A DNA stretch of 64,000 nucleotides from Balneolaceae bacterium (GCA_017640605.1 JAEPQH010000003.1:124001-188000), one strand, 5' to 3'; shown: positions 53,144 to 62,231, counted from the first letter of the stretch. Notes: generated from the letters alone by a model not told the origin. Numbers and translations are program-made.

Positions 53144-53538
53144 AACTCTACCGCATTTCTGATGAGTTCAGCCACTTCCTGCATTCGCTCTTTCGAAATA
53201 TCCGATGTTCTTCCCAAACTCATTGGTTGCCCTTCGAAGTGAATCGGAACTAAGTGAACATGCGCATGCGGCACTTCCATACCTTCAACAATTACCCCGG
53301 TTCGAATAGTACTCAACGCTTTATCAATACCTTTAGCTATTTTTTTTGAAAATGTGAGTAGGCCGGTTAATGTCTCGTCATCGAGATCGAAGAGATAATC
53401 AATTTCTTTTTTTGGAACCACGAGTGTATGACCTTCGGCAACAGGATTGATATCCAAAAACGAAAAATAATGTTCATTTTCAGCGATTTTGTAGCAAGGA
53501 ATTTCGCCGTTAATAATTTTTGTGAATACAGAAGCCAT
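53140..53538 (-). CDS. HIT-family hydrolase
   Basis: 132 residues with the histidine triad HAHVHLVPI near residue 106, IINGEIPCYKIAENEHYF at the N-terminus and FLDINPVAEGHTLVVPKKEI in the middle. Family members hydrolyse nucleoside phosphoramidates or dinucleotides. First gene of the HIT-aroQ-flippase run. Physiological substrate not known. Confidence 0.92.
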   Translation of the reverse strand: MASVFTKIINGEIPCYKIAENEHYFSFLDINPVAEGHTLVVPKKEIDYLFDLDDETLTGLLTFSKKIAKGIDKALSTIRTGVIVEGMEVPHAHVHLVPIHFEGQPMSLGRTSDISKERMQEVAELIRNAVEL

Positions 53539-53603
53539 AGTTACCGTTCTTTAGTACTTTATTCCGAAGATACGTTGCACACTTGAAATTCTCTCATCCG
53601 AAT

Positions 53604-54092
53604 ATGATAAAATCTTTTGTCCTTTTTTTACTGATTTCTCTTCCGGTAGTTGAAACTAGCCACGCTCAAGAATCTGACATTCTGGGATCCACAACCGTTG
53701 AGGAAATTCGAAATAGCCACCGCATTTTTGATATTTATACCAATCGATACCAACCCGACAGTGCAGCAGTTGTGTTTCTGAATAATCTAGAAGAGGAAAT
53801 TGATATAAAAGTTTTGTTCGGAACGTGGTGCCACGACAGTAAAAGAGAGATTCCTGCGTTCATTAAAACGATGGAAATGATAGAAAATGAAGGAATTACT
53901 TTTGAATTAATTGGGGTAAGTCGAAAGAAATCAGAACCCGGAGATCGACATAATGTTTATGATTTGCAGTATACCCCAACTTTTATCATTTTCTCGGCAG
54001 AAAAAGAAATTGGAAGGATAGTTGAAGAATCAACTGAGAGCATTGAAAAAGATCTCGTTGAAATCATTAAATCCGGCACAATTCGGGACTAA
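53604..54092 (+). CDS. Thioredoxin-fold protein with WCHDS active site
   Basis: About 162 residues from ATG 53604, with signal peptide IKSFVLFLLISLPVVETSHA, so exported. The thioredoxin motif region reads VLFGTWCHDSKREIP: only one Cys, with Ser at the second position, followed by a conserved cis-Pro in YTPTFIIFS. A monothiol active site suggests a non-redox or glutathionylation/chaperone role, or resolves via a partner. The TTG at 53583 is an earlier, less likely start. Upstream of tRNA-Lys. Confidence 0.75.
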   Translation: MIKSFVLFLLISLPVVETSHAQESDILGSTTVEEIRNSHRIFDIYTNRYQPDSAAVVFLNNLEEEIDIKVLFGTWCHDSKREIPAFIKTMEMIENEGITFELIGVSRKKSEPGDRHNVYDLQYTPTFIIFSAEKEIGRIVEESTESIEKDLVEIIKSGTIRD

Positions 54093-54169
54093 AATAAACT
54101 TTTGGTCTTTTTTTTAATGTTTACGTTGAAAAAAAGTGACTAAAAGCCTTATCTTTGAAGTCTTTGAAC

Positions 54170-54242
54170 GAACCGGTAGCTCAGTTGGTAGAGCAACTGC
54201 CTTTTAAGCCGTGGGTCGTGGGTTCGAGTCCCACCCGGTTCA
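54170..54242 (+). tRNA. tRNA-Lys (UUU anticodon)
   Basis: Cloverleaf: acceptor GAACCGG / CCGGTTC, D arm GCTC...GAGC, anticodon loop CTTTTAA (anticodon TTT), T arm GTGGG-TTCGAGT-CCCAC, discriminator A. CCA is not encoded. Anticodon stem ACTGC/GCCGT has one T-C mismatch (29-41), otherwise normal; 73 nt. Confidence 0.93.
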
Positions 54243-54289
54243 CATTTTTATATCCCCTAAAGAGTTCATATTGACTCTCTCTTGACCAG

Positions 54290-54321
54290 CCCCGTTCGAT
54301 TGATCTCGGATGGGGTTTTTT
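54290..54321 (+). terminator. Terminator after tRNA-Lys
   Basis: CCCC(GT) and (AT)GGGG form a short stem around an internal GAT/ATC pairing, followed by six T, about 48 bases downstream of the tRNA. Confidence 0.65.
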
Positions 54322-54349
54322 CTTGCCCAACCCTTACACGATCAATCTT

Positions 54350-56272
54350 TCAAAGAGTTACAACCGGACGAAGCCGTTCTAATCTCCGTTCGCCGATTCC
54401 TTTTATATTTAACAGCTCTTCTACAGTATCAAAACCTCCATTTTGTTCCCGATACTCTATGATTCGTTTCGCGTAGGTTTCTCCAATTCCGGGGAGCAAC
54501 TGCAGCGTGGCTCGATCTGCTGTGTTTATGTTAATCGGATACACCACATCAACTGCATCCGTTTTTGAGAGCTCAGACTGTCGGGCTACTTTTGTACCAA
54601 TTAATGCCCGCCGTTTCCAAATTCCTTCACGATTATTTTCGGCATTCTCGGCCACTTTCTTAAATAGATTTACAGAATCTGGATGTTGTGGTAAGAAATC
54701 AGAAAACGTGGCATATCCATTTTTAAGCATGGTCTTATTCAGAGGGAGCTCAATTCCATCAAAATCAACAGAAACATAGGCATAATACGCTCCATATTTA
54801 ACATCCGGCATAGATTTTCCGGGTACTGATATTTTCACTTTCCTGCCTTCCAGAATGTTTCTGAGATACTCAGCTGCAGGACCGGCGAAATAGTCGGAGG
54901 AATTGGTTCCTGCAAAAATACTTGGTACTCGTGCTCCGAGTAACCGTACCGGATATCCGAAGCCGGGCAGCACTTCTATTTCAAATTCACGCCCATCTCG
55001 TATTGCATACACTTCATACCAGGTTTCTGAATTTATAGGCGGAGCAGGAGCTTCAAGCTCTCCCTTTGCGCGAGCAAAAGCTCCCTGAAAATCTGCTAAG
55101 TATTGAGCGGCGATTTCATCAGAATGAATAACGATAAGGTTTTCATCATTATTAAATTCTGCGTTGTTCGAAAAATTATAAGAGCCGGTAACCACTATTG
55201 CTTGTTCATTTTCATCCGGATGCTCCGCGTCAATCAACAGCACTTTATGATGAAGCTTACGAGTTTCTCTGGCTGGTAAAATCATTCTATTGCCGGATTG
55301 TGCTTCTTTGCTGCCCCAAATTTGAGATGCATTTCGATATCTACTAAAAAAACCGGGATCAATTACTCCTTGAAGGGAAATTGCAGAATCGGAACTAGCA
55401 TTCCAGATCGCCTCTGCTAAAGGAATGGTTGGGGTAAATGAAAAAGCTTGAAATTTGATATCGTGTTGCGCTTTTTGCTGTATCAGCTCAACCAATCGAT
55501 CGCTGATACTTGGTTTTGTTTTTTCACGATTTTGAGGCGCAAAGTATATCTCAATTTTGGTTCCATCTACATCAAAAACCGATGGGGTAAGATTGCTCTT
55601 ATCCTTATGAAAGCGTGCATTAAACGGATCAGCAGTTTCTCCGGAACTTCCCCACATTTGTTCAAATTCCTGCTCGTAAAGTAATGCAACCTCTGCATCC
55701 TTAATGATGAGCACATTGTTGGTATTGTACGCTCCGGTGTACGTTAAATTGGTGGATCCCGTCCAAACAATATCATCATTTGTAGTTGGACTCAAGCGAT
55801 CGATTACTGCAAATTTGTTGTGCATATCGGCACTATTGTTAACCAGGTCAAAATCTGCAATGGAAGCATTTTGTTGATAAATGTCTCCATCATCATCCAG
55901 CGAGAATATTCCGGCATCTCCTAAAAGCTTCCACATTTCTGCGTCAAGCTCTCTGGAGTCGGTTCGATTATGATCATCGGTTACCAGCCTAACTCGTAGT
56001 CCTCTTTTTTTTGCGCGAACTAATGCTTCGCCAATCCGCGGATGCTCCAAATCGTAAATGCATAAATCTATGCTCGTAGTGGCACTATCGATTAATGTTT
56101 CCAATGTGCCAATCAAATCAAACCCATCGTTGATAGATTGATCTAAAAATGAACCTTTTTCAGTAACCGCAGGCATATTAAAGTATGCCTTTATCCACTC
56201 GGTAGATTGAGCTTGAATGCTGAATTGCATTCCCAAAATGAAGATTACCCCTGCAAAAAATCTAATGTGCAT
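54350..56272 (-). CDS. Exported PLD-type, SNase-like and helix-hairpin-helix protein
   Basis: About 640 residues with a signal peptide (FFAGVIFILGMQFSIQAQ). Two phospholipase-D HxK motifs: HNKFAVID near residue 151 and HHKVLLID near 351, each followed by a GS(T/Y)N motif; then a staphylococcal-nuclease-like domain (residues about 430-575: YLRNILEGRKVKISVPG, YGAYYAYVSVDFDGIELPLN) and a ComEA-type HhH DNA-binding tail (ININTADRATLQLLPGIGE, LLNIKGIGERRLERLRP). Probably a secreted or periplasmic DNase or phosphodiesterase. ATG 56272 is preferred to the upstream start at 56305. Convergent with the tRNA. Confidence 0.85.
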   Translation of the reverse strand: MHIRFFAGVIFILGMQFSIQAQSTEWIKAYFNMPAVTEKGSFLDQSINDGFDLIGTLETLIDSATTSIDLCIYDLEHPRIGEALVRAKKRGLRVRLVTDDHNRTDSRELDAEMWKLLGDAGIFSLDDDGDIYQQNASIADFDLVNNSADMHNKFAVIDRLSPTTNDDIVWTGSTNLTYTGAYNTNNVLIIKDAEVALLYEQEFEQMWGSSGETADPFNARFHKDKSNLTPSVFDVDGTKIEIYFAPQNREKTKPSISDRLVELIQQKAQHDIKFQAFSFTPTIPLAEAIWNASSDSAISLQGVIDPGFFSRYRNASQIWGSKEAQSGNRMILPARETRKLHHKVLLIDAEHPDENEQAIVVTGSYNFSNNAEFNNDENLIVIHSDEIAAQYLADFQGAFARAKGELEAPAPPINSETWYEVYAIRDGREFEIEVLPGFGYPVRLLGARVPSIFAGTNSSDYFAGPAAEYLRNILEGRKVKISVPGKSMPDVKYGAYYAYVSVDFDGIELPLNKTMLKNGYATFSDFLPQHPDSVNLFKKVAENAENNREGIWKRRALIGTKVARQSELSKTDAVDVVYPININTADRATLQLLPGIGETYAKRIIEYREQNGGFDTVEELLNIKGIGERRLERLRPVVTL

Positions 56273-56351
56273 CCGCCTAAAGCTTTCATTGTCAATAAAT
56301 ACCAAATTACTGTATTTTCGGACATTGCAAAGTTAAAACTACCCATCATCT

Positions 56352-56657
56352 ATGGCACTGGAAATCCTTAATCCGCTACGTTGGAAAAAATCGGTTCTCT
56401 TCTCGCTTTTGGTAGCATTTGTTCTGGTTTGGTTCACTTTTATTGACGTATACAGTTTGAAAACCAGATGGGAATTAAATCAACGTAAAAAAGAACTGGT
56501 AGAACGCACTCAGGATTTACATGTAAAATCGGATGTTCTGAAAGTGAAGTTAGAGTCGCTTGAAAATGATCCTGCTCTTTTGGAAAAAATTGCGCGCGAA
56601 CAATATGGGATGCGCAAACCCGGCGAAACGGTGTACAAGATTAAATCCAAAAAGTGA
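56352..56657 (+). CDS. Septum formation initiator (FtsB/DivIC family)
   Basis: 101 residues: N-terminal cytoplasmic segment, one membrane helix (VLFSLLVAFVLVWFTFID), then a coiled coil (RKKELVERTQDLHVKSDVLK) and IAREQYGMRKPGETVYKI, the family's C-terminal signature. Acts with FtsL/FtsQ-type proteins at the division site. Followed by the ROK kinase 56 bases later. Confidence 0.9.
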   Translation: MALEILNPLRWKKSVLFSLLVAFVLVWFTFIDVYSLKTRWELNQRKKELVERTQDLHVKSDVLKVKLESLENDPALLEKIAREQYGMRKPGETVYKIKSKK

Positions 56658-56713
56658 TGACTTGTTTTCTTTGCTCCCTCATTAGCTATTTTCTCACTCA
56701 TACTTAAAGGTAC

Positions 56714-57658
56714 ATGAAGGCCATTGGAATTGATTTAGGCGGTACAAACATAAAAGTTGCTGTTGTTGACAAAAAGAAAGGAATTCTGGAGCAAACCAGT
56801 GTTCCTACAAACGCCGAACTAGGAAGAGAACATTTACTCGACAGAATTGCTGCAACCGTAAACAGCATGTCTGATTTAGAAGGCGTAATTGGAATCGGGT
56901 TTGGTTTACCGGGCATGGTAAGTTTAGACCAAACCACGGTATACAATCCACCAAATTTACCCGGTTGGGAAGAGGTGAAAGCCGCTGAAGAAATTACCAA
57001 ACGTACCAATATCCCTTGCAGAATTGAGAACGATGCAAACGTTGCTGCTTTGGGTAGCTTGCACTTTGGTAAGGGTAAACAGTTCGACAGTTTTGTAATG
57101 CTTACACTCGGTACGGGAGTTGGAGGTGCGATTATTCACGAACGAAAACTGTTTAAAGGCACCCGTGGAATGGCAGGCGAACTTGGCCATGTAATTATTG
57201 ATTATCACGGACCACTTTCGAATAGCGTAACACGTGGTACTGTAGAAGCTTATGTTGGCCAGCGCTTTTTGAGTCGTTTTGCAACCGATATGATCAGCCA
57301 AAATCCAAGCAATGTTCTCTTTAAACGTTTCCAGGGTAATTTTGATAAACTAGAGCCGGTTGATTTAACTCGCGAAGCTGAACTTGGTAACGATCTTGCC
57401 ATCGAAATTTTGATGAAAACAGGTCAACGGCTTGGTTATGCAATCATCAACTACACGCACATACTAGATATCCGAAAATATTTACTCAGCGGCGGAGTTT
57501 CTAAAGCGGGCTCGTGGATTACTGAGCCTGCAAACGAAATAATCAAAAAGCAGATGATGCCACCCTTCCAAGTAGACTTTGAGTTACTTGTTGAAGACTT
57601 AGGCAACGACAGTGCACTGTTAGGTGCTGCCGGACTTGCCTTCGATTCATTTGCATAA
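56714..57658 (+). CDS. ROK-family kinase (glucokinase-like), zinc cysteines missing
   Basis: 314 residues. IGIDLGGTNIKVAVVDKKKG is the ATP-binding start; LGTGVGGAIIHE and GTRGMAGELGHVII follow. In most ROK proteins the next stretch carries CNCGxxGC; here it reads PLSNSVTRGTVEAYVG, with Ser, Ser and Thr in place of the cysteines, so zinc binding is unlikely. Probably phosphorylates glucose or another hexose; exact sugar unknown. Upstream of lptD by about 50 bases. Confidence 0.86.
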   Translation: MKAIGIDLGGTNIKVAVVDKKKGILEQTSVPTNAELGREHLLDRIAATVNSMSDLEGVIGIGFGLPGMVSLDQTTVYNPPNLPGWEEVKAAEEITKRTNIPCRIENDANVAALGSLHFGKGKQFDSFVMLTLGTGVGGAIIHERKLFKGTRGMAGELGHVIIDYHGPLSNSVTRGTVEAYVGQRFLSRFATDMISQNPSNVLFKRFQGNFDKLEPVDLTREAELGNDLAIEILMKTGQRLGYAIINYTHILDIRKYLLSGGVSKAGSWITEPANEIIKKQMMPPFQVDFELLVEDLGNDSALLGAAGLAFDSFA

Positions 57659-57709
57659 TCTACGCATACAGCTCTGAATGGGATAAATCTACATAGTGGC
57701 AAATGGTTT

Positions 57710-60430
57710 TTGGGGATTTATCTCGTTGCGCTGTTCATGAGTACGAGCGTATTGGCGCAAGTTCAGGACGATAGTACACAAGTTAATCGACCGGCTTTAA
57801 TTGCTTCGCCTGAGGATACCAGTCTTGTAAATCAAAACAACAGACCCAATCCTCAATCCGGATTCGATAGTTCAACACAAACTACACAATCTCAGCAAAG
57901 TTCCAGAGCCACAGTTCCGGATGCGGTTCAGTTTCAATCTCAGGATTCACTAGTTGTAGATTTTAAAAATGGAAGAACTGCCAGTTTATACGGAGCTGCA
58001 AAAGTAAGCCATCCGAGCGGGACTCTTACCTCTGGTACGATAGATATGGATTTGAAGACAAATGTTGTGGAAGCTACAGCATCAAATCCACAGGATACTA
58101 CGTCGATGCCGGTTCTAACTCGCGAGAGTGATGAAATCCGTTCCCGCCGAATACTGTTCAATTATAAAACTCAAAAAGGAAAGTTTGAGGAAGCTCGAAT
58201 TAAAGTTGGTGAGGGACAACTTATTGGGTCGAAGGTTAAAAATGTAAGTGAAACGGAAGTCTTTATTGAGGACGGAATTTATTCTACTTGTCCGCCCGAA
58301 TATCTCTACTACTATTTGAAAGCGGAAAAGATGAAAGTGGTAGATCAGGATGAGATATTCTTCGCCAATGCGCGGCTTTACATTCTGGATATTCCTTACC
58401 CATTGGTTTTTCCTTTTGGATATGTTCCTTCTGGCATCGAACAAAAACAATCGGGTTTATTAACCCCAACCTATGTGTTTGATGCAAAATCTACCCGGGG
58501 GATTGGACTAAATAATGTAGGCTGGTTTCAGTACATCAACGATTACGTTACTTCCTCTATTCGATCGGATATTTATACTTCGGGTACTTTTTATGTAAAT
58601 ACAACTACTCAATACCGTAACTCCGACCTTTACAGTGGTTCGGTAAATCTCGGATATTCGCGTGCACAGGGCTTAGAACCTACCGATCCATCGTTTAGCA
58701 GAAAAGTAAACCGCTCGATCAGTGTACAACATAACCAAACGCTATCGCCTTACGCTAACATTAATGCTAACATTAATTTACGTACTGAAGATTTCCTTAC
58801 CGAAAACTCTTTTGATATCGAACAACGTGCACAAACAACTTCACAATCGCGCTTTGCATATAAGTACAATCATCCCGAGCGTTTATTCAATTTTTCGACA
58901 AGTGCTAATCTTACTCAAGATTTCTTCAACAACGAAACCTTGTTACGGGGACCTTCAGCTACCTTTAGTTTAAGAGCGCTCACCCCTTTCCAGAACCCAA
59001 ATAATAATGGAAACCCTAAATGGTACGAAAGTTTAAATGTACAGTACAGCAACAAACTGAATACCGAATTCGATTATGAACCTCTTGCTGCTGACTCGGC
59101 AGAAATCTCTTTTTTGGATGCACTTACCGATCGCAGTTTATACCGCGAAGCAACAGGTAATGATGATTACATTAGAACGGGATTCCAGCAATCGGCTTCT
59201 TTTGGATTGAATCGAATTATTCCCAGCCAGTTTGTGAATACTTCCCTAAACTTTAGTTTAAACGAATATTGGTTTCCGTCCTCAATCCGCAAAACTTATA
59301 ACGAGGAAACAAATTCCATCGTAACTGAAAATGTTAATGGCTTTGTAACCGGGCGAGATTTCAATACCGGCTTATCTTTTTCTACTACCGTTTATGGTAT
59401 CTCGAACAAACGCATTGGCAATCTTGAAGGATTCCGCCATACATTTTCGCCACAGGTTGGCTTTAGCTATCGCCCGGATTTCAGCGATCCTAAGTGGGGC
59501 TTTTATCGAACGGTACAAAGTGACACCCTAGGTAACACTCAAACGTATTCCATTTTTGAAGACGAGGTATTTAGTGGCCCCGGTCGCGGTGAATCTCGCT
59601 CGCTATCATTTAGCATTCGAAATGTATTTGAAACCAAGCAAGTAAAGCGTGATTCAACCGGTGAGGTATCAGAAAAAAACATCAAAATTATTGACAACTT
59701 TCAGCTTAGTTCGTCCTATAATTTTGCTGCTGATAGCTTGAATCTTGCCAATCTTACCACCAGTTTATCATCTAGTGCGATTGACGGTTTGAATTTAAGA
59801 GCCAATGCTACTTTCTCGTTTTATGAACGCGATGAAAACGGCCGGTTCTATAATCAGTTTTTATGGGAAGAGGGAAAACTGGCACAACTTGAGCGATTTA
59901 CAGTTTCGGCTAGTACTTCTTTTCGAGGCGGTAAAAAGGGAATAGAACCATTCACGCCCATCTATCGCCGAACGTACGATCCATTTAATCAAGGAGTTTT
60001 CAGCACCATTGATCCCGGCTTCGGCTACGAACCGGTAGCGCCTTTAAATTCGCCGTGGAGTTTTGGATTAAGCTTCAATTATTCATGGAGGTATAATCAC
60101 AACCGAAAGCCAACAAGATCTGCGGTTCTTAATGCGAACAACATCTCTTTTAATCTTACTCCAAAATGGCAATTCCGCACAAAAATTGGGTATGATTTTA
60201 TTGAAAAGGATCTTACTCCCTCTCAGTTTAATCTGGATCGGAGTCTGGAATGCTGGAATTTATCCTTCCAGATTAGTCCGTTTGGCGAGAATCAGTACTA
60301 CTTTTTCAGGTTAAGTGTAAACAGCCAACAGATTCAAAGTTTATTCCAAAAACTACCTGTTCTCCGTAATCTGGAACGCGGCTCATCACCCAATACAGGA
60401 CGTTCTCCCAGCTTCCCAAGTGGATTTTAG
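57710..60430 (+). CDS. lptD: LPS-assembly protein LptD-like outer-membrane protein
   Basis: About 906 residues: signal-like N-terminus (VALFMSTSVLAQVQ), a Gln/Ser/Thr-rich linker, an OstA-type beta-jelly-roll region (about 75-220, e.g. FKNGRTASLYGAAKVSHPSG) and a large beta-barrel from about residue 240 with LPYPLVFPFGYVPSGIEQ-type motifs (IPYPLVFPFGYVPSG). LptD inserts lipopolysaccharide in the outer leaflet. No ATG is in frame at the start: the only usual candidate is TTG at 57710, which would give a signal peptide lacking a basic start. An ATG at 57703 is one frame off by a T run. Ends overlapping ribE by 4 bases. Confidence 0.87.
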   Translation: MGIYLVALFMSTSVLAQVQDDSTQVNRPALIASPEDTSLVNQNNRPNPQSGFDSSTQTTQSQQSSRATVPDAVQFQSQDSLVVDFKNGRTASLYGAAKVSHPSGTLTSGTIDMDLKTNVVEATASNPQDTTSMPVLTRESDEIRSRRILFNYKTQKGKFEEARIKVGEGQLIGSKVKNVSETEVFIEDGIYSTCPPEYLYYYLKAEKMKVVDQDEIFFANARLYILDIPYPLVFPFGYVPSGIEQKQSGLLTPTYVFDAKSTRGIGLNNVGWFQYINDYVTSSIRSDIYTSGTFYVNTTTQYRNSDLYSGSVNLGYSRAQGLEPTDPSFSRKVNRSISVQHNQTLSPYANINANINLRTEDFLTENSFDIEQRAQTTSQSRFAYKYNHPERLFNFSTSANLTQDFFNNETLLRGPSATFSLRALTPFQNPNNNGNPKWYESLNVQYSNKLNTEFDYEPLAADSAEISFLDALTDRSLYREATGNDDYIRTGFQQSASFGLNRIIPSQFVNTSLNFSLNEYWFPSSIRKTYNEETNSIVTENVNGFVTGRDFNTGLSFSTTVYGISNKRIGNLEGFRHTFSPQVGFSYRPDFSDPKWGFYRTVQSDTLGNTQTYSIFEDEVFSGPGRGESRSLSFSIRNVFETKQVKRDSTGEVSEKNIKIIDNFQLSSSYNFAADSLNLANLTTSLSSSAIDGLNLRANATFSFYERDENGRFYNQFLWEEGKLAQLERFTVSASTSFRGGKKGIEPFTPIYRRTYDPFNQGVFSTIDPGFGYEPVAPLNSPWSFGLSFNYSWRYNHNRKPTRSAVLNANNISFNLTPKWQFRTKIGYDFIEKDLTPSQFNLDRSLECWNLSFQISPFGENQYYFFRLSVNSQQIQSLFQKLPVLRNLERGSSPNTGRSPSFPSGF

Positions 60431-61032
60431 AGAGCGTCTCTCCCTATTCCCGCAAGGTACTTCACCACATATTTGCCAATAATATCGAATTCAAGATTTA
60501 CCTGATCGCCCACTTTTTTTGTGTTCAGATTGGTGTGATCCCAGGTGTATGGGATAATCGCTAACACAAACTCATCCGATTCTTCACGTGCAATCGTAAG
60601 GCTTATACCTTCTACTGTAATACTCCCACGACCAACAATCATATTTTTAAACTCATCAGGATAACGCACTCCGATTAACCAACCGGTTTCTTCCTTTTCC
60701 ATCGAGATAATTTCACCAGTTGTATCAACATGGCCTTGAACCAGATGTCCTTCGATACCTTGTTGTAAAGTCATAGAACGCTCAAGATTTACAACTGTAC
60801 CTTCTTTTAGCGATCCCATGGTTGTTTTGCGTAAGGTTTCCTCTACACTTTGCACAGTAAAAGTATCTGCATCAAACGCGGTAACTGTATGGCAAGCACC
60901 ATTAATCGCAATACTTTCATCGATATGACAACTATCTGCAAAACTGCATGCGATGCTAAATTGCATTCCGCCGCCATTTAAACTTTCTGCTTTTTGTATG
61001 ATTCCGGTTTCCTGAACAATTCCTGTAAACAT
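60427..61032 (-). CDS. ribE: Riboflavin synthase alpha chain
   Basis: 201 residues, two lumazine-binding repeats; MFTGIVQETGIIQKAES is the family start, GACHTVTAFDADTFTVQSVE in the first repeat, EGHLVQGHVDTTGEI and VEGISLTIA in the second. Converts two 6,7-dimethyl-8-ribityllumazine into riboflavin. Follows ribD on the same strand by 4 bases. Convergent with lptD with a 4-base overlap. Confidence 0.96.
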   Translation of the reverse strand: MFTGIVQETGIIQKAESLNGGGMQFSIACSFADSCHIDESIAINGACHTVTAFDADTFTVQSVEETLRKTTMGSLKEGTVVNLERSMTLQQGIEGHLVQGHVDTTGEIISMEKEETGWLIGVRYPDEFKNMIVGRGSITVEGISLTIAREESDEFVLAIIPYTWDHTNLNTKKVGDQVNLEFDIIGKYVVKYLAGIGRDAL

Positions 61033-61036
61033 GATG

Positions 61037-62167
61037 CTATAAATATGCCGTTAGTAATAAATCTTCGCCCACTTGTTTCCATTGTGGGTCTTTTAATTGT
61101 TTGATATCCCGCATGTGATTAATTCCCAAATTAATAACCGATCTGGTGCCGCCACCCAACATTTTCGGAGCTACAAAAACATGAAGTTTATCAACTAAAT
61201 TTTCCCGAAGTAAAGCAGAAGTTAACTGTTGTCCTGCTTCAACCAAAACCGATGTAATTCCCCTGTTTCCCAGTTCTTGCAGAGCTTCTTTCAGGTTCAG
61301 ATGCCCCTCTTTTTTGCCAACCTGAATCACTTCGCCACGAAAGTAATTCGGCTGCATCATTCGAAGCATCGGATCGGCATCCGTAGCTGATGCCTGCTTA
61401 TTCCAGGTAAGAATGATGGTTTTCTCCTCATGTCTATCCGAAAAAAGTTTTAAATCTCGAGGTAATTCGTACGGTCCGTCAATTACAATTCGCTTTGGTT
61501 GTCTCCCTTTTACATGTCGAACTGTAAGGCTTGGGTTATCGGTAAATGCGGTGGTTCGGCCTACCATTACGGCATCTAATTGCGAACGCCAGCGATGTAC
61601 CATTTCCCTCGATTTTTTTCCTGAAATCCATTGCGAATCGCCATCGGGCGCTGCAAGATATCCATCTAAGGTTTGGGCAATTTTCAAAATTACCAGTGGA
61701 CGACCAAATAACTGATGATGAATAAAGGCTTCATTAAGTTGTTCGCACTCCTTTTTGAGAACTCCAACTTCTACTTCAATCCCTTTTTCGCGCAAAAGTG
61801 AAATACCTTTTCCATTCACTTTCATATTCGGATCTTGATGGCCAACCACAACTTTTTTGATGGGTAAGCCGGCTAACATGCTGGCACAGGGAGGAGTTTT
61901 ACCGTGATGCGAACAAGGTTCCAAAGTAACGAAAACCGTAGCGTCTTTTAGCTGGGATTTATCTGTAATAGACTCAACTGCATTAACCTCTGCATGAGCT
62001 TCACCAAATTTTTGATGATACCCTTCCCCTATTTTCTCTCCATTCTTATCAACGATAACACACCCTACCATAGGATTAGGCGAAACAAATCCCATTCCGC
62101 TTCGAGCCAATTCTAGGGCTTCGAACATCCAGAATTCGTTGGTATTTGATGGATAAGAGTTATTCAT
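61037..62167 (-). CDS. ribD: Bifunctional pyrimidine deaminase/reductase of riboflavin synthesis
   Basis: 376 residues. N-terminal deaminase: HAEVNAV, VTLEPCSHHGKTPPCAS with the zinc Cys/His, and MGFVSPNPMVGCVIVD; C-terminal reductase: SQWISGKKSREMVHRWRSQL and AVMVGRTTAFTDNPSLTVRH. Full-length. First gene of ribD-ribE; ribB/ribA and ribH are not nearby. Confidence 0.96.
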   Translation of the reverse strand: MNNSYPSNTNEFWMFEALELARSGMGFVSPNPMVGCVIVDKNGEKIGEGYHQKFGEAHAEVNAVESITDKSQLKDATVFVTLEPCSHHGKTPPCASMLAGLPIKKVVVGHQDPNMKVNGKGISLLREKGIEVEVGVLKKECEQLNEAFIHHQLFGRPLVILKIAQTLDGYLAAPDGDSQWISGKKSREMVHRWRSQLDAVMVGRTTAFTDNPSLTVRHVKGRQPKRIVIDGPYELPRDLKLFSDRHEEKTIILTWNKQASATDADPMLRMMQPNYFRGEVIQVGKKEGHLNLKEALQELGNRGITSVLVEAGQQLTSALLRENLVDKLHVFVAPKMLGGGTRSVINLGINHMRDIKQLKDPQWKQVGEDLLLTAYL

Positions 62168-62201
62168 ATGGAATTGTCTTTATGCAGGATTTCATCCAAC
62201 A

Positions 62202-62231
62202 AAAAAGGGCGAAAACATCGTTCTCGCCCTA
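62202..62231 (-). terminator. Intrinsic terminator between ppiD and ribD
   Basis: On the minus strand AGGGCGAGAAC-gat-GTTTTCGCCCT forms an 11-bp stem (one G-T) followed by six T. It ends the PpiD-type transcript before ribD. Confidence 0.88.
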
